Counted from the first letter of the stretch, positions 18,515 through 28,596 are shown. The stretch: 64,000 nt of DNA from Methylobacterium sp. NMS14P (GCF_028583545.1 NZ_CP087106.1:3084501-3148500), one strand, 5' to 3'. Translations and numbers: made by a program. The notes: generated from the sequence alone by a model not told the origin.

Positions 18515-19110
18515 CGCGCAGCCGTGCCGTTCTTGGACTCTTCGGTGGCGGTGTGCGCGGCGGGCGGCTCGGGCGGAGGCCCGTACGGATCATCCACCGA
18601 CCCGGGCACGGGCAGGGGTGCCTCCGGGACCTCGGGCGCTGCGGGCTCGGTCGACTTGCCGGCGGGCAACGCCGAATGCGTCCCGGCGGCGGCAGGCGTC
18701 CCCGCGGCTTCCTGCTCGGCCTTCAGCTGTGCCGTGGCGTCGGCCAGGGACCGGGTCTCGACGGGAGGGGTTTCGGGGCCGGGCATCTCCGGACCCATCT
18801 TCTCCGGACCCATCTTGGCCCGGCCCTCGACGGCGCCCTTCAGCTCGTCGCGGATCGTCTGCACGGGATTGAAGGCCGAGCCCGCCGTGCGGACGGTGTT
18901 GCGGATCCCGTCGACCTCGCGCCGGACGTCGTCGAGCTCCGCCTCGCGGATCGCCTCGTTGAACTGCATCTGAAACTCGCCGGCCATGCGGCGCAGCTTC
19001 GAAGTGATCTGACCGACGGTGCGCAGCGCCTTCGGCAGATCCTTCGGTCCGATGACGATCAGGGCGACGCCGCCGATCAGCATCACCTCGCCCCAGCTCA
19101 TGTCCAGCAT
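18511..19110 (-). CDS. tatB: Twin-arginine translocase subunit TatB
   Basis: A 199-residue protein. The N-terminal membrane helix [22 protein letters not shown] is followed by the amphipathic helix [20 protein letters not shown], typical of TatB. A long acidic, Pro/Ala-rich cytoplasmic tail follows, with a small KMGPE repeat (see 18787-18816). TatB forms the substrate receptor with TatC. It lies 103 bases downstream of tatA and overlaps tatC by four bases. Confidence 0.95.
   Translation of the reverse strand: MLDMSWGEVMLIGGVALIVIGPKDLPKALRTVGQITSKLRRMAGEFQMQFNEAIREAELDDVRREVDGIRNTVRTAGSAFNPVQTIRDELKGAVEGRAKMGPEKMGPEMPGPETPPVETRSLADATAQLKAEQEAAGTPAAAGTHSALPAGKSTEPAAPEVPEAPLPVPGSVDDPYGPPPEPPAAHTATEESKNGTAAR
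18787..18816. repeat. Two perfect 15-base tandem copies inside tatB
   Basis: CTCCGGACCCATCTT occurs twice in a row, encoding a KMGPE duplication in the disordered tail of TatB, followed by a diverged third unit (MPGPE). A length-variable spot of this kind may differ between strains without affecting the core domain. Confidence 0.8.
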
Positions 19111-19213
19111 GTCGTCGACGGTCCTGCTGCCCCGAGATCCGGCACGGCGGCCGGACCCCGTCAGGCTCTACACGAGCGCGCGCGCTCTGACAGTCCTACA
19201 GTCAAGCTCGCCG

Positions 19214-19486
19214 TCAGACCGGCTTGCGCTCGCCGCTGGGGAGATGGCTCGCCGGGATCGCGGTGCCGGGGCTGGTCTCGGCGGCATGCGGGATGGTGCG
19301 GACCGGCTCGGCCGGGGGCGGCGCGGCCTGGGCCGCCGGCGGGGTCTCGTCCTCGGCCATGCCCTTCTTGAAGGCTTTGATGCCCTTCGCGACGTCGCCC
19401 ATCAGGTCGGACACCTTGCCGCGCCCGAAGAGCAGCATCACGATGACCGCGACGATGACCCAGTGCCAGATACTCATGCTGCCCAT
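19214..19486 (-). CDS. tatA: Twin-arginine translocase subunit TatA
   Basis: A 90-residue protein. The membrane helix [37 protein letters not shown] contains the FGRG hinge and amphipathic helix that define TatA, which oligomerises to form the transport pore. A Pro/Ala-rich tail follows. The ATG at 19484-19486 is used; an ATG four codons later is equally good. It lies 157 bases downstream of nagZ; in many Rhizobiales scpA and scpB sit in this gap, but here the gap is too small for them. Confidence 0.95.
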   Translation of the reverse strand: MGSMSIWHWVIVAVIVMLLFGRGKVSDLMGDVAKGIKAFKKGMAEDETPPAAQAAPPPAEPVRTIPHAAETSPGTAIPASHLPSGERKPV

Positions 19487-19643
19487 GGCAACCTCCTGCG
19501 GGCGCCCCGAAGAAGCGGGAGCGTGACGCCACGTCCGGTTGAGGATTTCGGGGCGAACCTAGGGATCGCGCCGCCCGAACACAAGCAGAGGCGATGCCAC
19601 GGCCGGTGGAAGGCCGCGGTGGAAGGCCGCAAGGTGTCTCAGG

Positions 19644-20648
19644 TCAGGCGGCGGCGAGCGCCGCGGCGAAGCGGTCGCGGGCTTCCGCGACGTCGAGCCC
19701 GTCGCCGGCGGGGTCGAGCCGCGCCAGCGCGGCGGCGGCGCGGCGCGCGGCCTCGCCCGTCAGTTCGGGCGCCGCCTCGGCCACGGCGCGCATCTCGTCC
19801 ATCGCGCCGTTGCAGTGGAGCCCGATATCGATCCCGGCCGCGAAGGCGCGCTCTGTCCGGTCGCGGAACGTGCCGGTCAGCGCGTGCATGGACAGGTCGT
19901 CGGTCATCAGCAGGCCGTCGAACCCGATGGCGCCGCGGATGATGTCGCGGATGACGGTGGCCGACTGCGTGGCCGGCCGGTCCGGATCGATGGCGGTGAA
20001 GACGACGTGCGCGCTCATCGCCATCGGCAGGTCGGCGAGGGCCCGGAAGGTCCGGAAATCCTGCCCGGCGAGATCCGCGCGGGTGGCGTCGACCACCGGG
20101 AGGCCGTGGTGGCTGTCGCAGGTGGCGCGCCCGTGCCCGGGGATGTGCTTCATCACCGGCAGCACGCCGCCGGCCATCAGGCCCTCGGCGACGGCGCGGC
20201 CGATCTCGGCGACGCGCTCCGGGCTCGTCCCGTAGGCCCGGTCGCCGATTATGTCGTGCGAGCCCGGCGCCGGCACGTCGAGGACGGGAGCGCAGTCGAC
20301 GTTGATGCCGACCTGCGCGAGGTCGTGCGCCATCAGGCGCGCCCCGAGGCGGGCGACCGTCGCGGCGCTGCCGTTCAGTCGGCCGTAGCGGCCTCCGGCC
20401 GGGTAGGCCGGCCAGTGGGGCGGACCCATGCGCTGGACCCGGCCGCCTTCCTGGTCGATCAGGATCGGCGCCCGGTCGGACCCGACGCAGTCCCGGAGCG
20501 CGCCGGTGAGGGCGCGGACCTCGTCGGGGGTCCCGACGTTCCGCTTGAACAGGATGAAGCCCCAGGGCTTCACGTCCCGGAAGAAGGCCATCTCCTCCGC
20601 CGTGAGCGACGGGCCGGTGCAGCCGAGGATCAGGGCACGGGAGGTCAT
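19644..20648 (-). CDS. nagZ: Beta-N-acetylhexosaminidase, family GH3
   Basis: A 334-residue protein. ILIDQEGGRVQRM and KHIPGHGRATCDSHHGLPVVD are the substrate-binding and catalytic loop signatures; the His-Asp dyad sits in the mobile SHHGLP loop and MTDDLSMHAL carries the nucleophile Asp. It removes N-acetylglucosamine from anhydromuropeptides in the cytoplasm, the same peptidoglycan recycling route as anmK. It lies 240 bases downstream of the SPOR-protein gene, an order conserved among alphaproteobacteria. Confidence 0.95.
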   Translation of the reverse strand: MTSRALILGCTGPSLTAEEMAFFRDVKPWGFILFKRNVGTPDEVRALTGALRDCVGSDRAPILIDQEGGRVQRMGPPHWPAYPAGGRYGRLNGSAATVARLGARLMAHDLAQVGINVDCAPVLDVPAPGSHDIIGDRAYGTSPERVAEIGRAVAEGLMAGGVLPVMKHIPGHGRATCDSHHGLPVVDATRADLAGQDFRTFRALADLPMAMSAHVVFTAIDPDRPATQSATVIRDIIRGAIGFDGLLMTDDLSMHALTGTFRDRTERAFAAGIDIGLHCNGAMDEMRAVAEAAPELTGEAARRAAAALARLDPAGDGLDVAEARDRFAAALAAA

Positions 20649-20888
20649 CTGGATCGGCTCGGAAACAGCTCGGTGACGGCGCGAGTACGGCGGCGGGACC
20701 GCCGGGCGGCTCGAATCGATGGCGACAGAGTCGGGCGGGAACGGGGAGCCGGCAAGACCAAACCGCGGCCCCGGGGCGCGGGCCGGGTCGATCGCACCGA
20801 CCGTGTTGCCGTGGAGACTCGGTCGGACGGGCGACGCGGATCACCGCGGTCGGGCACGCCGTCCCGTCCGCGATGGGCCGTCAGGATG

Positions 20889-22268
20889 TCAGTTCTTGGC
20901 CACGAAGCACTGACCGCCCTCGCCCTGCAGGGCACTGCACAGGCTCGCGGCCTGGGCCTTCTCCAGCGGCCCGACGCGGACGCGGTAGATCGTCTTGCCG
21001 TTGACCTCGGCCTGCCGGATCAGCTCGGGCTTGCCGGCGAGCTGCGCGTACTTGGCCTGCATCTGGCGGAACGCGGCCTTGGCCTCGGCGGCGGAGCTGC
21101 GCACCCCGAGCTGCACCGAGAAGCCGGTCACCGGGCCGGACTTCACGGCGTCGTCGTCGGTCGCGGTGCTGGCGGTGGTGTCGGGCGCGGCCGCGCCGCC
21201 CGGCGCGACGGCGGCGATGCGCTGGGCCGCCTTCGGCGGCGGCTTCACCGCGACCGGCTTGGGCGCCGGCTGCTCGACCGCGGCTTCCGGCTGCGCGTCG
21301 ACGGGCGTGGCCGTGGTCGCCGGCATGGCGGTGGCGGTTTGGCGGACGGGCCTGGACTTCGCGGGCGGCGAGGCCGGCGCCTCGTCGCTCGGCAGGACCA
21401 TGGTGGGGATCGGGGCCGGCCCGGCATCGGCGGCCTGCTGCTCGCGCGGCGGCGGCGCGGGCGGCGCCTCGGGCTTGACCGCGACGGTGCGGACGCGGCG
21501 CGGCTCGCCGAACGCCTCGAACGGGCCGTTGCCCGGCGTCGTGCCGCCCTGGGCGCCGGTCGGCTGCGACGGGCCCTGGGCCGCCTTCGCGGCCTCGGCC
21601 ACGTCGAGGGGCTGCTCCTCGCGGTTCACGATCTTGATCTGGCCGTCCTTCTTGCCCTTCGGATCGTAGATCTGCCGGTTCTGATCCGGGATCTCGACGC
21701 CGTCGGCGACCTTCGGGGCGACCTTGAGGGGCGTGGAATCGGCCTGGACCACCGGCACGCCGCCGTGGCCCGAGTTGCTCAGGCCCTTGTAGGTGAGCGC
21801 CCCGGTGACGGCGATCGCCACCACGGCCACGCCGGCGCCCACCGAGACGAGGCGCCGCCGCGGATTGGCGCGACGCAGCGCGCGGCTGTCCGCGTAGGTC
21901 TCCTCGTCGCCGGTCGAGGTCGGGCCGTTCTCCGGGGCGTAGCCGGCGCCCTCGCGGTGCGTGTCCTGCTCCACGGAGGCGAGGTACTGGTCGAACGCGT
22001 CGGCCGGGGTGCCCTTGGCGGCCTCCGGAGCGAAGCTCGGCTCGACCCGAGCATTCCAGCCGGCCTGCTGCGGCGCGGCGGGCGCGACGGCGCGCATCTC
22101 GTCGCGGGCGGCGAGCAGCGCCCGGAACGGATCGTCCTGGCCGACGATGCGGGCGAGTTCCGCCAGCGGGTCGGCCTTGCCGGACGCCTGCGGCGCCTGG
22201 CCCTGCTCCTGACGCAGATCGCGCGCGAGGGCGTCCAAATCGACCTGAGCGCGCGAAGCGTTCGTCAT
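20889..22268 (-). CDS. SPOR-domain membrane protein
   Basis: A 459-residue protein. A cytoplasmic N-terminal part of about 140 residues is followed by one membrane helix (LVSVGAGVAVVAIAVTGAL) and a long Pro/Ala-rich periplasmic linker. The last 75 residues are a SPOR domain (GFSVQLGVRSSAAEAKAAFRQMQAKYAQL ... VRVGPLEKAQAASLCSALQGEGGQCFVAK), which binds denuded glycan strands at the division septum. The position between argS and nagZ matches the conserved alphaproteobacterial arrangement. The linker makes the protein easy to mis-predict, but the frame is continuous. Confidence 0.9.
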   Translation of the reverse strand: MTNASRAQVDLDALARDLRQEQGQAPQASGKADPLAELARIVGQDDPFRALLAARDEMRAVAPAAPQQAGWNARVEPSFAPEAAKGTPADAFDQYLASVEQDTHREGAGYAPENGPTSTGDEETYADSRALRRANPRRRLVSVGAGVAVVAIAVTGALTYKGLSNSGHGGVPVVQADSTPLKVAPKVADGVEIPDQNRQIYDPKGKKDGQIKIVNREEQPLDVAEAAKAAQGPSQPTGAQGGTTPGNGPFEAFGEPRRVRTVAVKPEAPPAPPPREQQAADAGPAPIPTMVLPSDEAPASPPAKSRPVRQTATAMPATTATPVDAQPEAAVEQPAPKPVAVKPPPKAAQRIAAVAPGGAAAPDTTASTATDDDAVKSGPVTGFSVQLGVRSSAAEAKAAFRQMQAKYAQLAGKPELIRQAEVNGKTIYRVRVGPLEKAQAASLCSALQGEGGQCFVAKN

Positions 22269-22316
22269 GGCAGCATCCTCACATCAACGCCGAAGACCGG
22301 CCCGATGCACCCGGGC

Positions 22317-24068
22317 CTATCGCATCTCGTCCGGCGCGGTCACACCGAGAATCGCAAGGCCGGCCGCCAGCGTGCTCCGCAGAGCTTCGACGAGCGCCAG
22401 CCGGGCCCACGTCGACTTTCGGTCGGTTGCATTAACAAACCGTAATTGCGGCAAGTCTTTGCCCTTGTTCCAGAAACTATGCAGCGCCGAGGCGAGTTCA
22501 TAGAGATGGAAGGCGATTCTGTGCGGCTCGTGCGCCAGGGCGGCGGATTCGAGGACCCGCGGGTACTGCGCGATCAGGCGCATCATCTCGATCTCGCCCG
22601 GATCGCTCAGCACGGCGAGGTCCGCCTCGCGGGCCAGCGCGGCGGCCGAGAGGGCGGCGTCCGGGAAGGCCTCGCGCGCCTGCCGCTGCACCGAGCGGAC
22701 GCGGGCATGGGCGTACTGGACGTAGAAGACCGGGTTGTCCTTCGACTGCTCCACCACCTTGGCGAGGTCGAAATCCAGGGTCGCGTCGTTCTTCCGGTAG
22801 AGCATCATGAACCGGATCGCGTCGCGGCCGACCTCGTCGATCACGTCGCGCAGGGTCACGAACTCGCCGGCCCGCTTCGACATCTTGACGGGCTCGCCTG
22901 CGCGCAACAGCCGCACCAGCTGGCAGAGCTTGACGTCGAGCGTGGCCTTGCCGTCGCTGACCGCCTTCACGGCGGCCTGCATGCGCTTCACGTAGCCGCC
23001 GTGATCGGCGCCGAGGACGTCGATCAGCTCGGTCGCGCCGGCGAGGTACTTGGCGCGGTGGTAGGCGATGTCGGAGGCGAAGTACGTGTACGAGCCGTCC
23101 GACTTCAGCAGCGGCCGGTCGCTGTCGTCGCCGAATTCCTTGGTGCGGAACAGCGTCTGCTCGCGGTCCTCCCAGTCCTCGGGCAGCTGCCCCTTGGGCG
23201 GCGGGAGGCGGCCCTCGTAGACGAGGCCCTTGGCGCGCAGCTCCGCGAGCAGGGACTTCACGGCCCCGCTCTCTTGGAGCGTGCGCTCGGAGAAGAACAC
23301 GTCGTGGCGGATGCCGATCGCCTCCAGGTCGGCCCGGATCATGTCCATCATCATGCCGAGCGCGGTCGCGCGCACCGCGGGCAGCCACTCGGCCTCGGGC
23401 AGGTCGAGGAGCGCGCGGCCGTGGGTCTCGGCCAGCTGGGCGCCCACGGGCTTGAGGTAGTCGCCCGGGTAGAGGCCTTCCGAGATCGCGAAGGTCTCGC
23501 CCAGGGCCTCGCGGTAGCGCTGGAAGGCGGAGCGGGCCAGCACGTCGACCTGCGCGCCGGCGTCGTTGATGTAGTATTCCCGCGTCACCTGCCGGCCAGC
23601 AGCGACCAGCAGGTTGCACAGGGCGTCGCCGAACACCGCGCCGCGGCCGTGGCCGACATGCATCGGCCCCGTCGGGTTCGCCGACACGTACTCGACGTTG
23701 ATGGTGCCGCCGGGTAGCTGCGCGCGGCCGAACGCCTCCGGCGCGGTCAGCGCGTCGCGCACGACCGCGTGGAAGATCGCGGGGTCGAGCCGCAGGTTGA
23801 TGAAGCCCGGTCCGGCGACGCTCGCCTCGACGATCCGCGGATCCGCGCGGAGCTCGGCCGCCAGGGCCTCGCCCAGCGCCTTCGGGTTGGCCCGCGCCTC
23901 CTTGGCGAGCACCAGGGCGGCGTTCGTGGCGAGGTCGCCGTGCGACGCGTCGCGGGGCGGCTCGACGACCACGCGGCCCAGGTCGAGGCCCTCGGGCAGG
24001 TGGCCGGCGCGGGTCAGCGCCTCCACGGCCTCGCGCACGCGCGCCTCGAACAGGGCGAAGATGTTCAT
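22317..24068 (-). CDS. argS: Arginyl-tRNA synthetase
   Basis: A 583-residue protein from the ATG at 24066-24068; a further 25 upstream residues in frame are Arg/Pro-rich and not family-like. The HIGH motif is HVGH in [13 protein letters not shown] and the KMSKS loop is KMSKR; the N-terminal additional domain and the C-terminal DALR anticodon-binding domain ([13 protein letters not shown]) are present. It charges tRNA-Arg. SPOR and nagZ genes follow downstream. Confidence 0.96.
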   Translation of the reverse strand: MNIFALFEARVREAVEALTRAGHLPEGLDLGRVVVEPPRDASHGDLATNAALVLAKEARANPKALGEALAAELRADPRIVEASVAGPGFINLRLDPAIFHAVVRDALTAPEAFGRAQLPGGTINVEYVSANPTGPMHVGHGRGAVFGDALCNLLVAAGRQVTREYYINDAGAQVDVLARSAFQRYREALGETFAISEGLYPGDYLKPVGAQLAETHGRALLDLPEAEWLPAVRATALGMMMDMIRADLEAIGIRHDVFFSERTLQESGAVKSLLAELRAKGLVYEGRLPPPKGQLPEDWEDREQTLFRTKEFGDDSDRPLLKSDGSYTYFASDIAYHRAKYLAGATELIDVLGADHGGYVKRMQAAVKAVSDGKATLDVKLCQLVRLLRAGEPVKMSKRAGEFVTLRDVIDEVGRDAIRFMMLYRKNDATLDFDLAKVVEQSKDNPVFYVQYAHARVRSVQRQAREAFPDAALSAAALAREADLAVLSDPGEIEMMRLIAQYPRVLESAALAHEPHRIAFHLYELASALHSFWNKGKDLPQLRFVNATDRKSTWARLALVEALRSTLAAGLAILGVTAPDEMR

Positions 24069-24282
24069 GGGTCTCGATCTCGCTCGCGCGGGGGTCTCGT
24101 CGCCCGGCCCGTCCGGCCTGCGCCCGCCCCGGCGGTCTAGCAAGGGGGCGGGAGGGTGTCACGGCGCGGGGCCGCGCACCGACCCCGCGGAATCCGCGGT
24201 CGCGGCATCGCTCCGGTAACCACGTGCGCGTCGCCGACGGGTTATCCCGCGCGACGAATACGGATCGCCCAGTGTCCGTCTT

Positions 24283-24296
24283 GTCTCGATCGAGAC
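24283..24296. promoter_or_regulatory. Perfect 14-base palindrome upstream of the Gly/Tyr-rich gene
   Basis: GTCTCGATCGAGAC is a perfect palindrome 52 bases before the ATG of the Gly/Tyr-rich protein gene, followed at once by a second short dyad (GACAC-G-GTGTC). The position suits an operator or promoter element, but no factor can be named. Confidence 0.35.
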
Positions 24297-24347
24297 GACA
24301 CGGTGTCATCGTCGGCGATCGTGAGTAGGCCGATCGCGGAGTTACTG

Positions 24348-24779
24348 ATGAAGACCTTGACGATTGCGGGCACGGCGCTCTGCGCGCTCATCCTGGCCGC
24401 GCCGAGTGCCGAGGCGGGCGGGTTCCGCGGTGGCGGATTCCATGGCGGCGGATTCTACGGCGGCGGCTTCCGCGGCGGTTACCGGGGCGGCTACGGCTAC
24501 CGCGGCGGCTACGTGGCCCGCGGCTTCTACGGGCGCGGCTACGGTTACGGCTATCGTGGCGGCTACGGTCGGGCCCTCGGCTACGGGCTGGCCGGCGCGG
24601 GGATCGGCCTCGGGCTCGGGCTCGCCGCCGGCAGCGTCTACGGCGGCTACGGTTATGGCGGCTACGGCTACGGCTACCCGGCCGCTTACGGCGGTTACGG
24701 CTACGCCTATCCCGCCGGCTACGGTGGCTACGGCTACGGCGGGTGCTACGGCAGCTTCACCTGCGGCTGCGGCTGCTGA
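24348..24779 (+). CDS. Gly/Tyr-rich secreted repeat protein
   Basis: A 143-residue protein from the ATG at 24348. A signal peptide (KTLTIAGTALCALILAAPSAEA, cut near residue 24) precedes a body built from GGGFxGG and GGYGYGGY repeats with one hydrophobic Gly/Ala/Leu stretch (LGYGLAGAGIGLGLGLAAG). The C-terminus is Cys-rich (GGCYGSFTCGCGC). Such proteins are common in Methylobacterium and Rhizobiales and their roles are unknown; the composition suggests a disordered or aggregating envelope component. It lies on the opposite strand between dgt and argS, which are usually adjacent. Confidence 0.8.
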   Translation: MKTLTIAGTALCALILAAPSAEAGGFRGGGFHGGGFYGGGFRGGYRGGYGYRGGYVARGFYGRGYGYGYRGGYGRALGYGLAGAGIGLGLGLAAGSVYGGYGYGGYGYGYPAAYGGYGYAYPAGYGGYGYGGCYGSFTCGCGC

Positions 24780-24804
24780 CACAAGGCCGACCCGCGCCGG
24801 GCCC

Positions 24805-26073
24805 TCAGGGCTCGGCGAGGGGCAGGCCCCGGCTGGGCAGCTCCCAGTGGAGGTCCGGCGTCGTCGCGTAGAGCTTGCGGTGCGCCAGGACCGCGTAGGT
24901 GTCGGTCATGCCGGCGATGTAGTCGGCGACCCGGCGGGCGACGCGGGCCTCGGCGGCCCCTTCGAGCCCGGCGCTCCACTCCTCCGGCATCCGGGCCGGC
25001 GCCGCGGTGAAGGCGGCGAACAGGTCGTTGACGATGGTGTCGGCCTTCTTTCGCACCGCCACCACCCCGGGATGCCGGTACATCCGCTCCCACAGGAAGC
25101 GCATGATGTCGGCGTCGGCCGCCGCGATCTCCGGCGAGAAGACGATGACCGGCTGATCCGCGGTCCGGATGTCCTCGACGCGATGCGGATCCGCCTCGGC
25201 GATGCGGCGGCCGCCCTCGCGGATGACGTCCTCGACGAAGCGGGTGATCACCCGCCGGGCGAGCTCGTGGATCATCCGCGACGGCTCCAGGCCCGGATGC
25301 AGGCGGTCGATCTCGTCGAGCAGCCCGGCCAGGAACGGGACCGCCCGCAGCTCCGGGATCTCGAACAGCCCGGCGCGCAGCCCGTCGTCGAGGTCGTGGG
25401 CGGCGTAGGCGATGTCGTCCGCCAGGGAGGCGGCCTGGGCCTCGGGGCCGGCCTGGCTCCACAGGTCGAGGGGGTTCAGCGCGTCGTGTTCCAGGATCGC
25501 CGCCGGGATGCCGCGGGCGGCGTAGCGGGGCGTCGGCCGGCCGTCCGCGGTGAGCAGCGGACCGTTGTGCTTGACGAGGCCCTCCAGCGTCTCCCAGGCG
25601 AGGTTCAGCCCGTCGAAGCCGGCGTAGCGCCGCTCCAGCCGGGTGACGATCCGCAGCGCCTGGGCGTTGTGGTCGAACCCGCCGTAGCGGGCCATGCAGG
25701 CGTCGAGGGCGTCCTCGCCGGTATGGCCGAAGCAGGTGTGGCCGAGGTCGTGGCTGAGCGCCAGCGCCTCCGCGAGATCCTCGTCGAGCCCGAGGGCGCG
25801 GGCGAGCGCCCGGCCGATCTGGCTCACCTCCAGCGTGTGGGTCAGGCGGGTGCGGTAATGATCGCCCTCGTGATGCACGAAGACCTGCGTCTTGTGCTTC
25901 AGACGCCGGAACGCCGTCGAGTGGATGATCCGGTCCCGGTCGCGCTGGAAGTCGCTGCGGGTCGGCGAGCCGGCCTCCGGGATCAGGCGTCCCCGGGTGC
26001 GGGCCGGGTCGGTGGCGTAGGGCGCGCGCCAGCGCTCACCGCTCGGTCGCACGGCATCCGCTCTCGAACTCAC
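24805..26073 (-). CDS. dgt: dGTPase-like HD-domain dNTP triphosphohydrolase
   Basis: A 422-residue protein. The HD metal site is spread over [18 protein letters not shown] and [19 protein letters not shown], with a further Asp in [13 protein letters not shown]. It starts [32 protein letters not shown], typical of the alphaproteobacterial deoxyguanosinetriphosphate triphosphohydrolase-like branch. It hydrolyses dNTPs to nucleosides and tripolyphosphate and may be activated by other dNTPs. It is divergent from erpA across 132 bases, as in other Rhizobiales. Confidence 0.93.
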   Translation of the reverse strand: MSSRADAVRPSGERWRAPYATDPARTRGRLIPEAGSPTRSDFQRDRDRIIHSTAFRRLKHKTQVFVHHEGDHYRTRLTHTLEVSQIGRALARALGLDEDLAEALALSHDLGHTCFGHTGEDALDACMARYGGFDHNAQALRIVTRLERRYAGFDGLNLAWETLEGLVKHNGPLLTADGRPTPRYAARGIPAAILEHDALNPLDLWSQAGPEAQAASLADDIAYAAHDLDDGLRAGLFEIPELRAVPFLAGLLDEIDRLHPGLEPSRMIHELARRVITRFVEDVIREGGRRIAEADPHRVEDIRTADQPVIVFSPEIAAADADIMRFLWERMYRHPGVVAVRKKADTIVNDLFAAFTAAPARMPEEWSAGLEGAAEARVARRVADYIAGMTDTYAVLAHRKLYATTPDLHWELPSRGLPLAEP

Positions 26074-26205
26074 GCACCCTGCTCATGACGGCTCCCCGCC
26101 CGGCGCGTTGCGGCGCGGGCTTGCGGCCCATATCTTGTGGGTCAGGGCGCCTTCGGCAACGGGCCGGGCGCGCCGTCCACCGAACGAATGCGTGGCCAGA
26201 GACCG

Positions 26206-26532
26206 ATGGCTGAGATCACCCTGACCGCCCGCGCGGCCAAGCGCATCAACGAGATCATGGTGGCGGAGCCGGCCGGCTCGTCGCTGCGGATCAGCGTCAA
26301 CGGCGGCGGCTGCTCGGGCTTCTCGTACGCCTTCGACATAACCCGCGCCCGGGAGTCGCAGGACGTCGCGATCGAGCGCGACGGCGCCACCGTGATCGTC
26401 GATCCGGTCTCGCTCGAGTACATGAGCGGCTCGACCATCGATTTCGTGAACGATCTGATCGGGCAGTCCTTCAAGATCGAGAACCCGCTCGCCACCGCCT
26501 CCTGCGGCTGCGGCACCTCCTTCTCGTTGTAG
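26206..26532 (+). CDS. erpA: Iron-sulfur cluster insertion protein (A-type carrier)
   Basis: A 108-residue protein from the ATG at 26206; an upstream frame from 26137 lacks family similarity. The three cluster-ligating cysteines are Cys36 in GGGCSGFSY and Cys100 and Cys102 in SCGCGTSF. A-type carriers pass Fe-S clusters to target enzymes. Position next to and divergent from dgt supports the ErpA assignment over IscA or SufA. Confidence 0.94.
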   Translation: MAEITLTARAAKRINEIMVAEPAGSSLRISVNGGGCSGFSYAFDITRARESQDVAIERDGATVIVDPVSLEYMSGSTIDFVNDLIGQSFKIENPLATASCGCGTSFSL

Positions 26533-26536
26533 CGCC

Positions 26537-26557
26537 CGGCGCGGCGCCGCCGCGCCG
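26537..26557 (+). terminator. GC-rich hairpin after erpA
   Basis: A perfect 9-base-pair stem CGGCGCGGC / GCCGCGCCG with a GCC loop begins five bases after the erpA stop and is followed by TTG. The T-run is poor, so it may be a weak or Rho-assisted terminator. Confidence 0.45.
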
Positions 26558-26676
26558 TTGCGTCCGTACGACACCGGTCCCGGCTCGATCGCCCGGGCCG
26601 GCGCGCGCGATTGCCTCGCCCGGCAAAACGCGGCACGGCTAAGGCATTCCCGCGAGAGCCTTGGTCCGGACCTGCC

Positions 26677-28596
26677 ATGAACCACCCGAAGGCCCGTCTC
26701 CGCCTCCGGTCGGCCTGGGCGACGGCCGCCATGCTGGCCCTCCTCGGCCTCGCGCCGGCGCCGCTCGCCGCGCAGGAGGGCGCCGCAGCCGTCCAGGACG
26801 TGACGGTCAGCGACGTGGTGATCCCGCTCGGCGGCACGCTGCTGAGGGCCCCAAAGCTGACGGCGAGCGGCACGCGCCTCTCCAAGGAGGACCTCGCGGC
26901 GATCCTGCGGCCCGATTCCAGCGTGCCCTGGGAGCAGCGTCTCGCCCGGCTCGATGCCGGCAGCCTGACCGTCCCGGTCCTCACCTCTGAGAACGCGGGT
27001 CCCGGCGACAACCGCCAGACCGTCACCTACCGCGACGTGGTCGCCCGCGACATCCGCGCCGGCCGCGTCGGCGAGCTGACGGCGGCCGGCGCGACGGTCA
27101 GCTCCGTCGCGGGGCCGAACCGCGGCTCCGGGACCTACGGTCAGGTGCGCGCTACGGACCTGGATCTCGCGGCGCTCAGCCGGCTCTACACGGTGCCGGG
27201 CGACGGCAAGGGGCCGGTCCAGCGCGTCTACGGCACCATCCAGGTCTCGGACGTCACCTACTCGGACGCGCGCGGCACCACCGTGAAGATCGCCCGCCTC
27301 GACGGCCGCGACCTCGGCGGCCGGCAGGTCCCGGACGGCTGGGGCGGCGCCTTCGCCATCGTGGCCAACGGCTTCGACGGCACCAGCGACCGGCGCCCGC
27401 TGGCGGCGGCCGCCGCCGATCTCATCGACGCCACCTCGGTCGGCAGCCTGGAGATGCAGGGCCTGAGCGTCAGCGACACCGATCCGAAGGGGCCGGTGCT
27501 GTTCGAGATCGGCCGGGCCGCCTACACCTCCGCGGGCTCGGAGGGAGGCACCACGCTGGACAACCTGTCGATGACCCGCGGCGCCCTGCGGATCCATGTC
27601 GGCCGCGTCGCCGCGCTGGGGACCTCCCTGGCGCCCACCGTCGCGACCCTCCAGGGCATCGCCGCCGAGCCGACGGGCGGGACCGACTTCTCCGACGTCG
27701 AGCTGCGTCGCCTGACGCCGAAGCTCGGCACGCTCACCCTCACCGACCTGTCGATCGATCTGCCGCCCGAGGCCGAGCCCGAGCGGGCGCCGCCCCGCGA
27801 CGTCCGGCCCCCGGTTCGCGGCGCGCTGCCCGAGCCGGGCCGGTCGGCGCGGACGCCCGAGCAGCCCAGGCCGGCCGACAAGACCGGGGATCCCCTCGCG
27901 GTCACGGTGTCGCCGCGGCCGGCCCCCCGCATCGGCCTGCGCGAGGCGGCCCTGGCCTTCGGCCCGATGACCGAGGGCGTGCCCAGCGCGACCCGGATCA
28001 GCCTCACCGGCCTGAGCATGCCCGCCGACCTGCTCGCGGGTGCGCCGCTCGTCGGCCTGCTGCCGGCTTACGGCTACCGGGACCTCGACCTCAACCTCGT
28101 GGCCGACGCGAGCCTGGACGAGAAGGCCCGCGACCTTGCCCTGCGCGAGGTCACGATTTCCGGGCGCGACATCGGCACGGTCCGCCTGTCCGGCACGCTC
28201 GGAGGCATCGGGCCCGAGCTGTTCTCCGGCACCCTGCCGGCGGCGACGATGGTGATGTTCTCGGGGAGCGCCAAGACCCTCGACCTGACGGTGGAGAATG
28301 CCGGCCTGTTCGAGCGCTTCCTGGCCGCGCAGTCGAAGGATCTCAGCCTCAAGCCGGACGAGCTGCGCAAGGAATACGTCACCGCCAGCCTGCTCGGCGT
28401 GCCGATCATCCTCGGCAACAGCGCGGCCGCCAAGGGCATCGGCGCCGCCATGGGCCAGTTCGTGATGAAGCCCGGCAAGCTCGTGGTGCACGCGAAGTCC
28501 AAGGAGCCGGCCGGCATCGGCTTCATCGACCTCGGCGCGGCGCGCTCGCCGGCGGCCGTCCTCGACCGGCTCGAGGTCGAGGCGAAGGCGAACTGA
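26677..28596 (+). CDS. Large exported protein of unknown function
   Basis: A 639-residue protein from the ATG at 26677. A signal peptide ending at about residue 32 (LLGLAPAPLAAQ) targets it to the periplasm. The body alternates short hydrophobic beta-type strands of repeating form (VTVSDVVIPLGGTLLRAPKLTASG; LGTLTLTDLSIDLPP), with a proline-rich linker near residues 370-410. Another domain follows (LALREVTISGRDIGTVRLSGTLGGIGPELF). The pattern recalls AsmA- or LptA-like beta-helical envelope proteins, but I see no decisive motif. It has no obvious operon partner; a DUF2165 gene follows 74 bases later. Confidence 0.75.
   Translation: MNHPKARLRLRSAWATAAMLALLGLAPAPLAAQEGAAAVQDVTVSDVVIPLGGTLLRAPKLTASGTRLSKEDLAAILRPDSSVPWEQRLARLDAGSLTVPVLTSENAGPGDNRQTVTYRDVVARDIRAGRVGELTAAGATVSSVAGPNRGSGTYGQVRATDLDLAALSRLYTVPGDGKGPVQRVYGTIQVSDVTYSDARGTTVKIARLDGRDLGGRQVPDGWGGAFAIVANGFDGTSDRRPLAAAAADLIDATSVGSLEMQGLSVSDTDPKGPVLFEIGRAAYTSAGSEGGTTLDNLSMTRGALRIHVGRVAALGTSLAPTVATLQGIAAEPTGGTDFSDVELRRLTPKLGTLTLTDLSIDLPPEAEPERAPPRDVRPPVRGALPEPGRSARTPEQPRPADKTGDPLAVTVSPRPAPRIGLREAALAFGPMTEGVPSATRISLTGLSMPADLLAGAPLVGLLPAYGYRDLDLNLVADASLDEKARDLALREVTISGRDIGTVRLSGTLGGIGPELFSGTLPAATMVMFSGSAKTLDLTVENAGLFERFLAAQSKDLSLKPDELRKEYVTASLLGVPIILGNSAAAKGIGAAMGQFVMKPGKLVVHAKSKEPAGIGFIDLGAARSPAAVLDRLEVEAKAN

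Noticed and set aside
19815-22445. 876-residue plus-strand open frame over nagZ and SPOR genes
   Set aside because: Shadow of two genes whose motifs and starts are clear on the minus strand.
24420-24779. CRISPR-like or microsatellite array
   Set aside because: The repetition is coding, encoding GGY/GGF motifs in an intact secreted protein with a signal peptide.
26083-28491. 802-residue minus-strand open frame over erpA and the exported protein gene
   Set aside because: Shadow frame; composition of Arg, His, Gln, Asp and Gly typical of antisense GC-rich DNA.
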